From Microbacterium sp. ET2 (GTDB lineage: Bacteria > Actinomycetota > Actinomycetes > Actinomycetales > Microbacteriaceae): a stretch of DNA of 64,000 nt. A program made the translations under genes and the position numbers. Location: the NCBI RefSeq assembly GCF_030347395.1, contig NZ_CP128170.1, forward strand, positions 2,232,001 to 2,296,000, read 5' to 3'. Under the pieces are notes generated by a model, which was not told the DNA's origin, ran no database searches, and saw only the letters and a program-made list of their open reading frames with translations. The number at the start of each line of letters is the position of its first letter. The stretch's first letter is position 1. Shown piece by piece: positions 17,322 to 26,103 of the stretch.

Positions 17322-18293
17322 GTGCGGTGTCCCCAACTCCTGCAGATCGGTGGTCGACGTCGTCGACACGCCGAGCGGAAGGTCCATGGTCGCCGATTCT
17401 GCAGGAGTTCGGTCGCCCTCGCCGTCGGGCTCCTCCTGACGGGCTGCGCCGGTGGCGGCGAACCGGGTGATGCTGCCTCCCCCGGCGCGCCGGCCCTCCC
17501 CGACGGCGTCACCGTGGAGATCGTCCAGCTGCGCGCCGACGTCGCGGTGCGTCAGGCGCAGGTGCACGTCGTCAACGACGGCGACACCGACCTCGAGATC
17601 GGCGAGGTCGCCGTCGACGACCCCCGCTTCGTCGCCCCCGCGTCCCGCGTACTCCCCGGCCGCACGAGCCGCGTGCCCGCCGGCGGCGAGGTCGACATCC
17701 GTGTACAGCTGCCGGAGGTGGCGTGCTCCGCCCGCGAGGCGGACACGGCGGACTCGACGGCGGAGCCGACCGTGGAGCTGACGTTCCTCGCCGACGGCAT
17801 CGAGAGCACCGCGCGCGTCGCCGCTGCCGACCCTCTGGGCTTCCTCGCGCCCCTCCACGAGCGGGAGTGCCGGGCGGCCGCGCTCGCCGAGGCCGCGACG
17901 CTGGAATTCACCGGGTTCGCTCCCGCGGCGACGGGAGCGCCGGCAACCCTCGAGCTGACGGCGACCCCGACCGGTCGCGGCGGAGAGGCGACGGTCGTCG
18001 CGGTGCAGGCGACCAACCTGCTCGACTTCGGCCCGGCGACCGTCGACGGGGCGTTCCCGCTCGATCTGCGGGTGTCGCCCGGCGACGCCGAGCCCGTCGT
18101 CGTCGACATCCCGATCCTCCCCTCGCGGTGCGATCCGCACGCGGTGCAGGAGGACAAGCGGGGCACGATCTTCGACGTCCGGCTGAGCATCGACGGTGAG
18201 CCGGGAGAGATCGAGCTCTTCGTCGGCGACGCGCTTCGCGGCGACATCCTCACCTGGGTGTCGAGCTGGTGCGGGTTCTCAGGCTCGGACTAG
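17322..18293 (+). CDS. Putative secreted lipoprotein of unknown function
   Basis: The frame carries a hydrophobic stretch VALAVGLLLTGC ending in a lipobox Cys, followed by a Gly/Ser/Pro-rich linker. About 270 residues then look like one or two beta-rich extracytoplasmic domains. The protein would be lipid-anchored outside the membrane. The start is uncertain: GTG 17322 gives a long, Arg-rich 28-residue lead before the hydrophobic core, and no better start lies closer. An inverted repeat covers exactly this stretch (17335-17409), so the original start may have been displaced. The stop TAG shares bases with the stop of the convergent T7SS gene. It is downstream of menC but has no evident link to it. 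Confidence 0.65.
   Translation: MRCPQLLQIGGRRRRHAERKVHGRRFCRSSVALAVGLLLTGCAGGGEPGDAASPGAPALPDGVTVEIVQLRADVAVRQAQVHVVNDGDTDLEIGEVAVDDPRFVAPASRVLPGRTSRVPAGGEVDIRVQLPEVACSAREADTADSTAEPTVELTFLADGIESTARVAAADPLGFLAPLHERECRAAALAEAATLEFTGFAPAATGAPATLELTATPTGRGGEATVVAVQATNLLDFGPATVDGAFPLDLRVSPGDAEPVVVDIPILPSRCDPHAVQEDKRGTIFDVRLSIDGEPGEIELFVGDALRGDILTWVSSWCGFSGSD
17335..17409. repeat. 75-base inverted repeat across the lipoprotein start
   Basis: The arm at 17335-17350 is the reverse complement of 17393-17409 except for one extra T; the 42 bases between are Arg-coding and GC-rich. Arms centre on CTGCAG. The element could be a dispersed palindromic repeat or a strong mRNA hairpin; no second copy was noticed in the window. 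Confidence 0.5.
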
Positions 18294-18661
18294 TCCTCGC
18301 GCGCCGGACCCACCCCGCCGTGCACCGCGATGCCGTCGAGGGCATCGAGGATCGCCACGCCGAGCGACCCGCCGGCATGCCAGGGGGTGTATGCCTCGGT
18401 CCACCAGCGGGTGGTCTCGGGCGGCGTCACGCCTGGCAGCACGCGCGCCAGCTCGCGGACCTCGGGCACGAGGCGCGGTCGCAGCACCGACAGCACCACG
18501 ACGCCGTCGGCGATGACCTGCAGAACAGCGCCGTCATCCAGGGGGCGCAGCTCGAAGGGTGCGTCGCCGCCGGACACCCGGTCGTGGACGGATGCCGCGG
18601 CCCGGCCGATCGCGGTGGCATCGACCGGGTCGGGGGTGAGCACCACGCTGCTACGAGGCAT
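18290..18661 (-). CDS. Small T7SS-locus protein of unknown function
   Basis: This 123-residue soluble protein starts inside the end of eccC (11-base overlap), so it is probably translated as the last gene of the secretion operon. It contains a VLQVIADGVVVLSVLRPR strand-rich segment and a Trp/Tyr-containing helix (TRWWTEAYTPW). No domain is recognised. Small proteins at this place in T7SS loci may be chaperones or regulators, but this is only inference from position. It ends on a CTAG shared with the convergent lipoprotein gene. Confidence 0.65.
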   Translation of the reverse strand: MPRSSVVLTPDPVDATAIGRAAASVHDRVSGGDAPFELRPLDDGAVLQVIADGVVVLSVLRPRLVPEVRELARVLPGVTPPETTRWWTEAYTPWHAGGSLGVAILDALDGIAVHGGVGPARED

Positions 18662-21600
18662 CGGACATCCTCCGTCGGCGTCGCGGACCCGGTGCCGCGG
18701 TTTCGGGCTGTGGCGCCGGCTGTGGCGCCGGCGCCGGCGCCGAAACCGCTCCGGCTTCGAAGCGCGCCACCTGAACAAGCGTCGGCCGCTCGCCACGCCG
18801 CGCGAGGCGTCCGCGGCCGGCGATCATCGGCTCGGCATACAGCTTGGGGAGCAGCTGCCCCTCGGCGCGGTCGCCCGACATGATCAGGGCCGTGCCGCCG
18901 GTGTCTCGGATGCCCTGCAGCGCCAGGTCGAACATCGCGCGCGAGGCTCCGGCGACCGGCCGGCTGACCACGACGTTCAGGCGCAGGTCGCGCGCCGAGG
19001 CGAGGTAGGGCAGAAGCGGGCGGAGCGGCTCGGTGCCGCCGGCGGCGAGGATGTCGAAGTCGTCGGCGACGACCAGGATGCGGGGGCCTGGGGCCGATCG
19101 GTCGATTGCGCGCTTCTCGAGCTCGGTCGCGATCGACTCCGCCAGCTGGCGTCCCTGACGACCCGAGGTGGCGTGTCCGCCGAGGTAGGCGTCGGGCACG
19201 TCCGCGGCGAGCTCACCGCGCGCGTCGAGCAGGCCGACGACGAGCTCTTCGGGCGAGTAGCGGTCGATCGCGCCCTGCACGACGCCCCGGAGGGTCGTGG
19301 TCTTGCCGCAGCGACTGTCGCCGAAGACGAGCAGGTGCGGGTCGCCGGTGGCGAGGTCGAGGGCGACCGGCTGCATGGTGTCCTGGCGGATGCCGAAGGG
19401 GATCGCATCGGGCTCGTCGAGCGCGTCGGGAAGCTCGGCGGGCTCGAGCACCTCGGGGAGGAGCCGGATGGGCGCGGCCTCGGGCCCCTGCCACCGCGCG
19501 GCGCTCTCGCGGGCGATGCGTTCGAGGGCGGCGCCGATGTCGTCGTCGGCCTCCTCCAGGAGCGGCAGCGCGATCTGGGCGAACAGCTTCTCGTCGGTGA
19601 GCACCCGGCCCGGCTCGTCGGCGCGGAGGGTGGTGGAGAGCTTGCGGGCGATCTGCGAGTCGGCCGGATCGTTGAGCTTCAGCCCCAGGCGCGTGCCGAC
19701 GAGGTTCTGCAGGTTCATCCGCAGCTCGTTCCAGCGAGACAGGGTCACCACGACGTGGATGCCGAAACTGCCGCCGCGCTCGAGCAGCTGCGCGATGGGT
19801 GCCTCGAGGTCTTCGAACTCGGTGCGGACGGCGCCGAGGCCATCGACGAGCAGCACCACGTCGGCGCTCGGGAGCTCGGGGAGCCGACCGGCGGCGTGCT
19901 GGCGGCGCATGTCCGCGAGGGAATCGAGGTTCTGCTCGCGGAAGACCCGCTCCCGCACGGCCAGCATGCCGGTGAGCTCTTCCAGCAGTCGTCCCAGACG
20001 CTCCCGGTGCCCGCGTGTGGCGACGCCGCCGACGTGGGGGAAGGGCTCGATCCGCGCCAGTCCACCGCCGGTGAGGTCCATGCCGTAGACGCTCACCTCG
20101 CGCGGCGAGTGGGTGAAGGCGAGCGCGGTCGCGAGGGTTCGCAGGAACGTCGACCGGCCCGACTGCGGGGCGCCCATGATCGACACGTGACCGCCCGAGC
20201 GGGTGAGGTCGAGCAGCCACGGCTCCTGCCGCTGCCGGCTCGGGTCATCGAGCAGGCCGATGGGCGCCTTCAGGGTGCCGGCGACGCTCTCGCCCTCGCT
20301 GCTGGGGAGCACCCCGCCGAGGGTGAGCACGGGCGGGAGAGGCGGAAGCCACACCGGGCGGGTGCGCGCGACACCGCGTGCGACGCGCTCGGTCGCGGCC
20401 TGCACCAGGGTGCGCCCGGTGAGGGGAACCTCGGGCTGCGAGCTGTCGAGCCCGTCGGGGTCGCCGGGGTCGACGTCCGCGACACGGACGTCGTACGGCG
20501 GCAGGGGCAGCACCGGCGGCGCCGCCTCGCGCTCGGGGCCGCGTTCGACCCGCTCGGGCACGGGGCCCGAGACGAATCCTGCGCGGAACCGCGTGTAGAC
20601 CGAGGTGTCGACCTTGAGGTAGCCGAACCCGGGGATCGCGGGCAGATGGAACGCGTCGGGGCTGTCGAGCACGACGGCCGACTCGGCCTCGCTGAAGGTG
20701 CGCAGGCCGATGCGGTACGACAGGTAGGTGTCGAGGCCGCGCAGGCGCCCCGCCTCGATGCGCTGGCTCGAGAGCAGCAGGTGCACGCCGATCGATCGAC
20801 CGATGCGCCCGATGGTGAGGAGAAGCTCGACGAAGTCGGGCTCGGCGGTGAGAAGCTCGCCGAATTCGTCGATGACGAGGAAGAGGTGCGGGAGCGGCGG
20901 AAGATCGTCGCGTTCGCGACGCAGCTGGCGGTAGTGCCCGATGGATGCCGCGTTGCCGGCCTCCTTCAGCAGGCGCTGGCGGCGCACCACCTCGCCCTGG
21001 ATGCTCGCGCGGGCCCGCTCGGTCAGCTGCGGGTCGTCGGCGAGGTTGTCGATGATGCCGGCCACATGGGGGAGCTGGGCGAACGGCGCGAAGGCCGCGC
21101 CGCCCTTGTAGTCGACGAGGATCATCGACAGATCGTCGGGGGCGTGGGTCAGGGCGAGCCCGAGGATGAGCGTGCGCAGCAGCTCGCTCTTGCCCGATCC
21201 GGTCGCTCCGATGCAGATGCCGTGGGGGCCCATGCCGAGCTGGGCCGATTCCTTCAGGTCGAGCAGAACCGGAGCGCCGCTGTCGTCGATGCCGATCGGC
21301 ACGCGCAGGAAGTCTCCGGCGCTGCGGGGACGCCAGGCCGAGCCGACATCGATCGTGTCGACGTCGGCGACGCCGAGCAGCTCGGTGACGTCGGGGGCGA
21401 GCACGGTCCCGCTGTCGGTGGAGCTCGTGCGGGTGAGGCGGAGGCCGGCGAGGGGACGGCCGATCACCTCGAGGAGTGCGATGTCGACGGGGTCGGGCTG
21501 GATGTCGGTGACGGCGGGGACGCCGGTTCCCGGCGTCTCCACGGTGGCGGTCCCTTCTGCGAGGGTGATGCGCGTGGCGACGGTCGAGGGCTCCTTCAGT

Positions 21601-22661
21601 CGGTCGTCGACGACGTGGACGACGGTGACACCGAGGTCGGCGAGGTCGAAGGCGGCATCGATGCGCGGGAGCGCGGTCGCGGCCGCTCCGTCCTCGTCGA
21701 TGAAGATGACGAGACGTCCGGGCTTGGTGCGTCGCCCGGCGCGGCGGGCTGCGGCGGTGGCGGCGGCTCGGTCTCGCAGCTCGTCGCGCAGCAGGGTGAG
21801 GAGCTCCGGCAGGGACGGCGCGATGCGGCGGGCGGCGAGGGCGCCGGCGGGGATGTCGCTCGCGGCGACGTGGGGCAGCAGGTCGAATCCGCGCCACTCG
21901 TCGCGCACCCGCTCGGGGAGGACGGCGGCCAGGTGGACGTCGTCTGGCGAGTGCAGTGCGGCGATCTGCGCGGCGATCCCGCGGCACACCTGGAGGGCTG
22001 CCTCGCGGTCCCCGACGATCGAGACCTGGCCGCCCCGCTCGAGGTCGATCTGGGCCGGCATGCCCTGCGAGAGACCGGCGAGGCGTACCATCCGCTCGGC
22101 TGATTCGCGCATCACCGGGTCGAACGGCTGCACCGGATTCTGCTCCGGCGGCAGCGCGACCTCGACCGCGCGCAGGTCGGCGGTGCCGATCCTGACGCGC
22201 AGGAAATCGGCGTCGCTCGGGCGGCGCTCCCACCGTCGCGCCGGATTGAGCGCGACCTCGACGAGGGTCGCCGGCGCCGGATGGAGGGCGAGCAGGGACT
22301 CGCGATGGGCGTCGGCGAGCTCGCGCACGTCGCCGCGGGTGCGCTCGAGGTAGTCGAGATACCGCTCGCGCTGCAGGCGGCGCTGGCGCGCGGCGTTGCC
22401 GCGCGAGCCGAAGGCCATGCCGACTCCGCCGACCAGGGCGACGACGAGGATGACGGCGCCGACGACGACCATGATCGGGTTGTTGCGCAGCAGCACGATC
22501 ATCGTGATCGACGACAGGCTCCCCACGACCGGGAGGAGGGACTGGATGGGGAAGCCCGAAGCCCCTTCGCCGAGGGGAGGCGGCGGCGCGAGCATGATGT
22601 CGGCCGGCGGCTCGACCGGGGTGGTGAGGCGCGCGGGGCGGTGGATGACGCGAAGGGTCAT
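18651..22661 (-). CDS. eccC: Type VII secretion EccC-type ATPase, three FtsK/SpoIIIE domains
   Basis: This is the motor of the secretion system. From ATG 22661 it has 1336 residues: two transmembrane helices near 45-90, then three FtsK/SpoIIIE ATPase domains. Walker A motifs are GATGSGKSE (Lys491), GAPQSGRST (Arg836 where Lys is normal) and GDSRCGKTT (Lys1120). Domain 1 also shows a clear Walker B, LFLVIDEFGEL. The protein joins the EccCa and EccCb halves in one chain, as in Firmicutes and some actinobacterial ESX systems. EccC recognises WXG100-type cargo and drives export through the EccB/C/D membrane complex. The start overlaps the previous gene (ATGA). The tail ends in a Pro/Ala and Arg-rich stretch. 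Confidence 0.93.
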   Translation of the reverse strand: MTLRVIHRPARLTTPVEPPADIMLAPPPPLGEGASGFPIQSLLPVVGSLSSITMIVLLRNNPIMVVVGAVILVVALVGGVGMAFGSRGNAARQRRLQRERYLDYLERTRGDVRELADAHRESLLALHPAPATLVEVALNPARRWERRPSDADFLRVRIGTADLRAVEVALPPEQNPVQPFDPVMRESAERMVRLAGLSQGMPAQIDLERGGQVSIVGDREAALQVCRGIAAQIAALHSPDDVHLAAVLPERVRDEWRGFDLLPHVAASDIPAGALAARRIAPSLPELLTLLRDELRDRAAATAAARRAGRRTKPGRLVIFIDEDGAAATALPRIDAAFDLADLGVTVVHVVDDRLKEPSTVATRITLAEGTATVETPGTGVPAVTDIQPDPVDIALLEVIGRPLAGLRLTRTSSTDSGTVLAPDVTELLGVADVDTIDVGSAWRPRSAGDFLRVPIGIDDSGAPVLLDLKESAQLGMGPHGICIGATGSGKSELLRTLILGLALTHAPDDLSMILVDYKGGAAFAPFAQLPHVAGIIDNLADDPQLTERARASIQGEVVRRQRLLKEAGNAASIGHYRQLRRERDDLPPLPHLFLVIDEFGELLTAEPDFVELLLTIGRIGRSIGVHLLLSSQRIEAGRLRGLDTYLSYRIGLRTFSEAESAVVLDSPDAFHLPAIPGFGYLKVDTSVYTRFRAGFVSGPVPERVERGPEREAAPPVLPLPPYDVRVADVDPGDPDGLDSSQPEVPLTGRTLVQAATERVARGVARTRPVWLPPLPPVLTLGGVLPSSEGESVAGTLKAPIGLLDDPSRQRQEPWLLDLTRSGGHVSIMGAPQSGRSTFLRTLATALAFTHSPREVSVYGMDLTGGGLARIEPFPHVGGVATRGHRERLGRLLEELTGMLAVRERVFREQNLDSLADMRRQHAAGRLPELPSADVVLLVDGLGAVRTEFEDLEAPIAQLLERGGSFGIHVVVTLSRWNELRMNLQNLVGTRLGLKLNDPADSQIARKLSTTLRADEPGRVLTDEKLFAQIALPLLEEADDDIGAALERIARESAARWQGPEAAPIRLLPEVLEPAELPDALDEPDAIPFGIRQDTMQPVALDLATGDPHLLVFGDSRCGKTTTLRGVVQGAIDRYSPEELVVGLLDARGELAADVPDAYLGGHATSGRQGRQLAESIATELEKRAIDRSAPGPRILVVADDFDILAAGGTEPLRPLLPYLASARDLRLNVVVSRPVAGASRAMFDLALQGIRDTGGTALIMSGDRAEGQLLPKLYAEPMIAGRGRLARRGERPTLVQVARFEAGAVSAPAPAPQPAPQPETAAPGPRRRRRMSDAS

Positions 22662-23419
22662 GCGCTGACCTCCCGTCCGCCGGCCACGAGGGATGCGGCA
22701 AGGCTCAGGACGGCGCGGCGCGCGGCCCGCGGAGCGCGTGGGATGAAGACGACCGGATGCGAGGAGGTCATCGCGATCGCTCGTGCCACCGCCGAGGAGT
22801 CGGGATCGGTGTCGGTGAGCGCCAGAACCACGGCGGGCGCTTCGGGCAGCGCCTGGATCGCGGGGACGACCGCGCGGGCGTTCTCGGCCGCGAGGCGGGT
22901 CGCGTCGGCGACGAGGCACACGACATCGCTGAGCGCGGCGCAGGAACCGAGGTCGGCGAGGGGGTGGTGGGCGCCGAAATCGGTGACGGCCACCTCGAAG
23001 AATCGGGTGATCGGCGCCGCCTCAGCCAGCCACGCGCCCACCGGATCGCCGGCGGCAGGTGGGCGGAGGCCGACGATGCCGCGGCGGTCCTCGAGCCCGG
23101 TCAGTGCCTCCGCGGTCGTCCGCGCGCCGGCGCGCGTCTCGTTCGGCGCCGTCTCGGCGACTTCGAGCGCCCGTGCCAGGCCGCCGTCGGGGGTGACGTC
23201 GACGGTGAGCACCGACTCGGGGCGACGTGCAGTGACGGCGCGGGTCACCTGCAGTGCGAGGTGTGTGATCGACTCGTGCGGCGAGAGCGAGAGGAAGCCG
23301 ATGCGACGCGTCGTGGACAGCGGAGCGCGGATCGCGGCATCCTGGGTTGCCAGCACGGTCTGCGCGGCGGTGGCGCTGCCGAAGACGATGCGGGGAAGCG
23401 AAGCGAGCCCCTGACTCAT
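22658..23419 (-). CDS. MinD/ParA-like protein of the T7SS locus, without a canonical P-loop
   Basis: This 253-residue protein resembles the SIMIBI-class proteins annotated in actinobacterial T7SS clusters. The place of the Walker A motif reads IGFLSLSPHESITHLALQV, with no GKGGxGKT. Later pieces keep the fold, for example VLTVDVTPDGGLARAL, VAVTDFGAHHP and VVLALTDTDPDS. It probably no longer hydrolyses ATP and may act as a scaffold; that is inference. Both ends overlap neighbours as ATGA, so it is firmly part of the operon between eccD and eccC. Confidence 0.72.
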   Translation of the reverse strand: MSQGLASLPRIVFGSATAAQTVLATQDAAIRAPLSTTRRIGFLSLSPHESITHLALQVTRAVTARRPESVLTVDVTPDGGLARALEVAETAPNETRAGARTTAEALTGLEDRRGIVGLRPPAAGDPVGAWLAEAAPITRFFEVAVTDFGAHHPLADLGSCAALSDVVCLVADATRLAAENARAVVPAIQALPEAPAVVLALTDTDPDSSAVARAIAMTSSHPVVFIPRAPRAARRAVLSLAASLVAGGREVSA

Positions 23420-24735
23420 GCGCCGCCGCCGAACATACCGAGGAGCTCGTCGTAGACGCCGAGCGCACCGAGGAGCAGCGGCAGCAGCGACGCGACGGCG
23501 AGGGTCTCGAGGATGTTGCCGAGCCCGCGCAGGCGCGCGCGGGCGGCGGGCTTGGGCGAGACGATGCTCGCGGCGGCGATGACGGCGGCGACCGCGACGC
23601 CGACGGCGGGGGCGATCCAGCCGAGGGCGGCCAGCTGCGTGAGGAACGCGGTGAGCGCGATCGCACCGACCGCGGCCCAGAGCGCCCAGCCCTGCGCGCG
23701 GAGGGGGAACGCGCGGAAGCGGAGGGCCGCGACCACGGTGATGGCGAGGGCGACCAACCCCGGCCACAGCGCATCGGCGAGAACGAGTGCCACCCCGGTG
23801 ATGGCGAGGGCGGCGGCGACCGCGACCACGCTCCAGGTGAGGGCGGCGTACGCGTCGTCGATCGCCGAGAACGCCCGGCCTCGGCCGATGCGGTCCCCGG
23901 CGGCGGCCTGGGTGTCGAGGGTGGTGAGCCCGGCGGCCGACAGGGCGATCCACGGGAGGGGCCCCGTGGCGAAGGCGGCCACGACCCCGGTGATCGCGGC
24001 GGCGGCCGGGTCGGGGACGCCGGCGAGAAGGAGGACGAGGAGGAGCGTGCCGAGCACCGCCCCGAGAGCGCCGCCGGCGAGGGCGCCGGGAGCGCGACGG
24101 GCGACACCGATCGCCACGAGGACGGTGGTGGAGGCGGTGGCGAGTCCGACAGCAGCACCCACGAGCAGGTCGGAGGTGAGGGTGGCGGCGGCGATCGCGA
24201 GCACGGCGGCGACCCCTGCGGCGGCTGCCCCGACTGCGGCCGACACGCGACCGAGCCCGCCGAGCCCGAGCCCGGCTGAGGCGGCGAGGAGGATCGCGAA
24301 CGCCGCGATCTGGGTCGCCGCGGCCGCATCGCCCGGCAGTGGCAGGAGCAGGGCGCCGCCGCCGACGGCCACCGCGATGCCGATGCCGGCCGCGAGGGCC
24401 CGGGCGCGCGAGTCCCACCGGTCGGGACGACCGTCGTGGGCGTCGGCCGCCGCGTCGGTCACGTCGATGACCACAGGCGACGGGGGCGCGGCCTCGAGCC
24501 GCTCGAGCCGGAGCAGCGTGCCATCGAGCAGGTCGAGCTGCGTGGGCGTGCGGGCGATGTCGAGCTGTTCGCCGTCGGGGGTGACGAGGGTGAGCGGGCG
24601 GGCGACGGTGCCCTCGGTCTCCCCGAGGAGGTCGAGCAGGCGCGGCAGTGCCGAGCCGAGGGACTCGTCGCTCGGAACGACGACCTCGGCACGGGCGCGG
24701 GCACCGGCGACGGTGACGCGGGTGTAGATGCTCAC
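23416..24735 (-). CDS. eccD: Type VII secretion integral membrane protein EccD
   Basis: The 439-residue protein starts with a ubiquitin-like YukD domain (residues 1-80: YTRVTVAGARARAEVVVPSD at the N-terminus and a DGTLLRLE end strand). About 11 transmembrane helices follow (110-435). This is the EccD architecture that forms the membrane channel ring of ESX systems. The start is GTG 24735, overlapping the stop of the EccB-like gene. Length is a little under the mycobacterial form (about 500), mainly through short loops. It acts in the inner membrane with EccC and EccB. Confidence 0.9.
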   Translation of the reverse strand: MSIYTRVTVAGARARAEVVVPSDESLGSALPRLLDLLGETEGTVARPLTLVTPDGEQLDIARTPTQLDLLDGTLLRLERLEAAPPSPVVIDVTDAAADAHDGRPDRWDSRARALAAGIGIAVAVGGGALLLPLPGDAAAATQIAAFAILLAASAGLGLGGLGRVSAAVGAAAAGVAAVLAIAAATLTSDLLVGAAVGLATASTTVLVAIGVARRAPGALAGGALGAVLGTLLLVLLLAGVPDPAAAAITGVVAAFATGPLPWIALSAAGLTTLDTQAAAGDRIGRGRAFSAIDDAYAALTWSVVAVAAALAITGVALVLADALWPGLVALAITVVAALRFRAFPLRAQGWALWAAVGAIALTAFLTQLAALGWIAPAVGVAVAAVIAAASIVSPKPAARARLRGLGNILETLAVASLLPLLLGALGVYDELLGMFGGGA

Positions 24736-25025
24736 AGGGTCTCCGTTGTCTCGGTCAGAGCGGAAAGGGGCAGGACGATTCCTGCCGGGACGGCGTTCGC
24801 CTGCTCGCGGGCGGCGGCCTGATCGGCCAGGAGCTGGCTGACGAACGAGATGCCCGCGCAGACCGCGCAGGCGATCGCGGCGACGATGATCGAGCCGATC
24901 AGCCGCTTCATGTGGTCGTTGACGGTGCGGCGCTCATCGATATGTCCGTAGAGGAGGGCCGACCCCAGTCGCATCCGCTGGATCTTCGCCTGCTCGATGA
25001 GCACGGCGTCCTTCTGATCAGGCAT
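24732..25025 (-). CDS. EccB-like membrane stub (97 residues)
   Basis: The product starts MPDQKDAVLIEQAKIQRMRL and has one transmembrane helix near residues 43-65 (IIVAAIACAVCAGISFVSQL). This resembles the cytosolic lead and single helix of EccB, which in mycobacteria is followed by about 400 extracytoplasmic residues. Here only about 30 residues follow the helix. The gene overlaps its neighbours at both ends (eight bases upstream, four downstream), so it is intact as a reading frame and not a broken gene. If it is the EccB counterpart, the periplasmic part is absent or supplied by another protein. The homology call is from pattern and position only. Confidence 0.55.
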   Translation of the reverse strand: MPDQKDAVLIEQAKIQRMRLGSALLYGHIDERRTVNDHMKRLIGSIIVAAIACAVCAGISFVSQLLADQAAAREQANAVPAGIVLPLSALTETTETL

Positions 25026-26103
25026 CTTCTGTACCTCTGCCTTCGAAGAACAGGCGCGCGACGGCGGGCGAGAGCCCGAGGAGGCGCCACAGACGTTCGC
25101 GTTCGAGCGGGGCGACGACCTCATCCAAGCGCTGCCACCCGCCGCCGTCGATCGACCCCAGGGGGATCAAGACGCCGGGGAGGCGCGGGCTGCCGACGGT
25201 GGTGCCGCCGACCTGGGCCGTCCACGCGGCGGCGTCGACACCGAGGGCGCGGACGCCCGGCGGGCCGACGAGCAGGGCCAGGGGTTCGGGGGCAGGGGAG
25301 GCGGTGGCGCGGCGAGCCAGATCGGGCGATCCGATCGAGCCGAGCACCACGCCGATGAGCGGCATGCCGACTGTGGCCGCGGCCGCGAGCGACCTACGGG
25401 CGAGCCCGGCGAGATCGGTCGAGGCCGCGTCATCCGCTCCGGCCACGTCGGCGACGACCCGTGTCGTCTCCTCGAGACCTTGACCGGTGCGACTGACGTG
25501 AACAGTCGCGGCCAGGGGTCGGGGAGAAGCGGAGACGGCGACCCAGCGGCTGTCGTTCGGCATGCGCCGGCGGCTGCGCTCGGTGAGGTCGTCGCGATCC
25601 CACTCGGCGAGAAGGGGTTCGAGGGCGCCCCAGTGCGTGGGCGGCGCCTGGGTGACGACCTCCGACACCGCGTCGAGGACGCCGCCGAGGCGCACGGGGC
25701 GGCTCACCCGGTGACGGGTGGAGACGGTGACGACCAGCTGCAGGCGACTGCGGATCGTGGCGCGGAGGAAGGCGGGGTGCACGCGGGCCGGGTCCAGCCG
25801 GCCGCCCAGGGACAGTACGGCAGCGGGTGCGTCGAGGCGGGTGCCGGAGCGGGCGTCGTAGAAGCCGTCGGCGTGGGTGCGGACGATCCAATGCCCCTGC
25901 GTCGAGGACAGCGCTTCGGCCAGGGGCTCGGTCATCCGGGCATGCTCGCCCGAGACGATCAGGGGTCTACGGCCCTCGGCGGCGGTGCGCCCGATGAGAT
26001 CGCTGAGCCCCTGCGAAAGGCTGAGCACCTCGCTGTGGATCTCAGTGAGCACCCAGCCTTCGCCGGTCGCATCGGCGAGGGGATGGTCGATCGTGAGCGT
26101 CAT
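25018..26103 (-). CDS. DUF6177-like protein of the T7SS locus
   Basis: This 361-residue, mostly soluble protein lies between the FHA gene and the EccB-like stub and overlaps both. It resembles the DUF6177 proteins of actinobacterial T7SS clusters. Segments include a strand-rich start (GWVLTEIHSEVLSLSQGL), a middle AVSASPRPLAATVHVSRTG and a C-terminal helix (LWRLLGLSPAVARLFFEG). No catalytic motif is seen. The start ATG 26103 overlaps the previous stop (ATGA); a longer frame exists upstream but runs inside the FHA gene. The role is unknown, presumably accessory to secretion. Confidence 0.65.
   Translation of the reverse strand: MTLTIDHPLADATGEGWVLTEIHSEVLSLSQGLSDLIGRTAAEGRRPLIVSGEHARMTEPLAEALSSTQGHWIVRTHADGFYDARSGTRLDAPAAVLSLGGRLDPARVHPAFLRATIRSRLQLVVTVSTRHRVSRPVRLGGVLDAVSEVVTQAPPTHWGALEPLLAEWDRDDLTERSRRRMPNDSRWVAVSASPRPLAATVHVSRTGQGLEETTRVVADVAGADDAASTDLAGLARRSLAAAATVGMPLIGVVLGSIGSPDLARRATASPAPEPLALLVGPPGVRALGVDAAAWTAQVGGTTVGSPRLPGVLIPLGSIDGGGWQRLDEVVAPLERERLWRLLGLSPAVARLFFEGRGTEDA

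Noticed and set aside
18330..22103. A 1257-codon open frame on the plus strand opposite eccC
   Set aside because: It is the mirror of a strongly biased high-GC gene, encodes an Arg/Gly/His-rich product without domains, and has no start signal. Other long opposite-strand frames (for example 9265-11442, 57525-60911) are rejected for the same reason.
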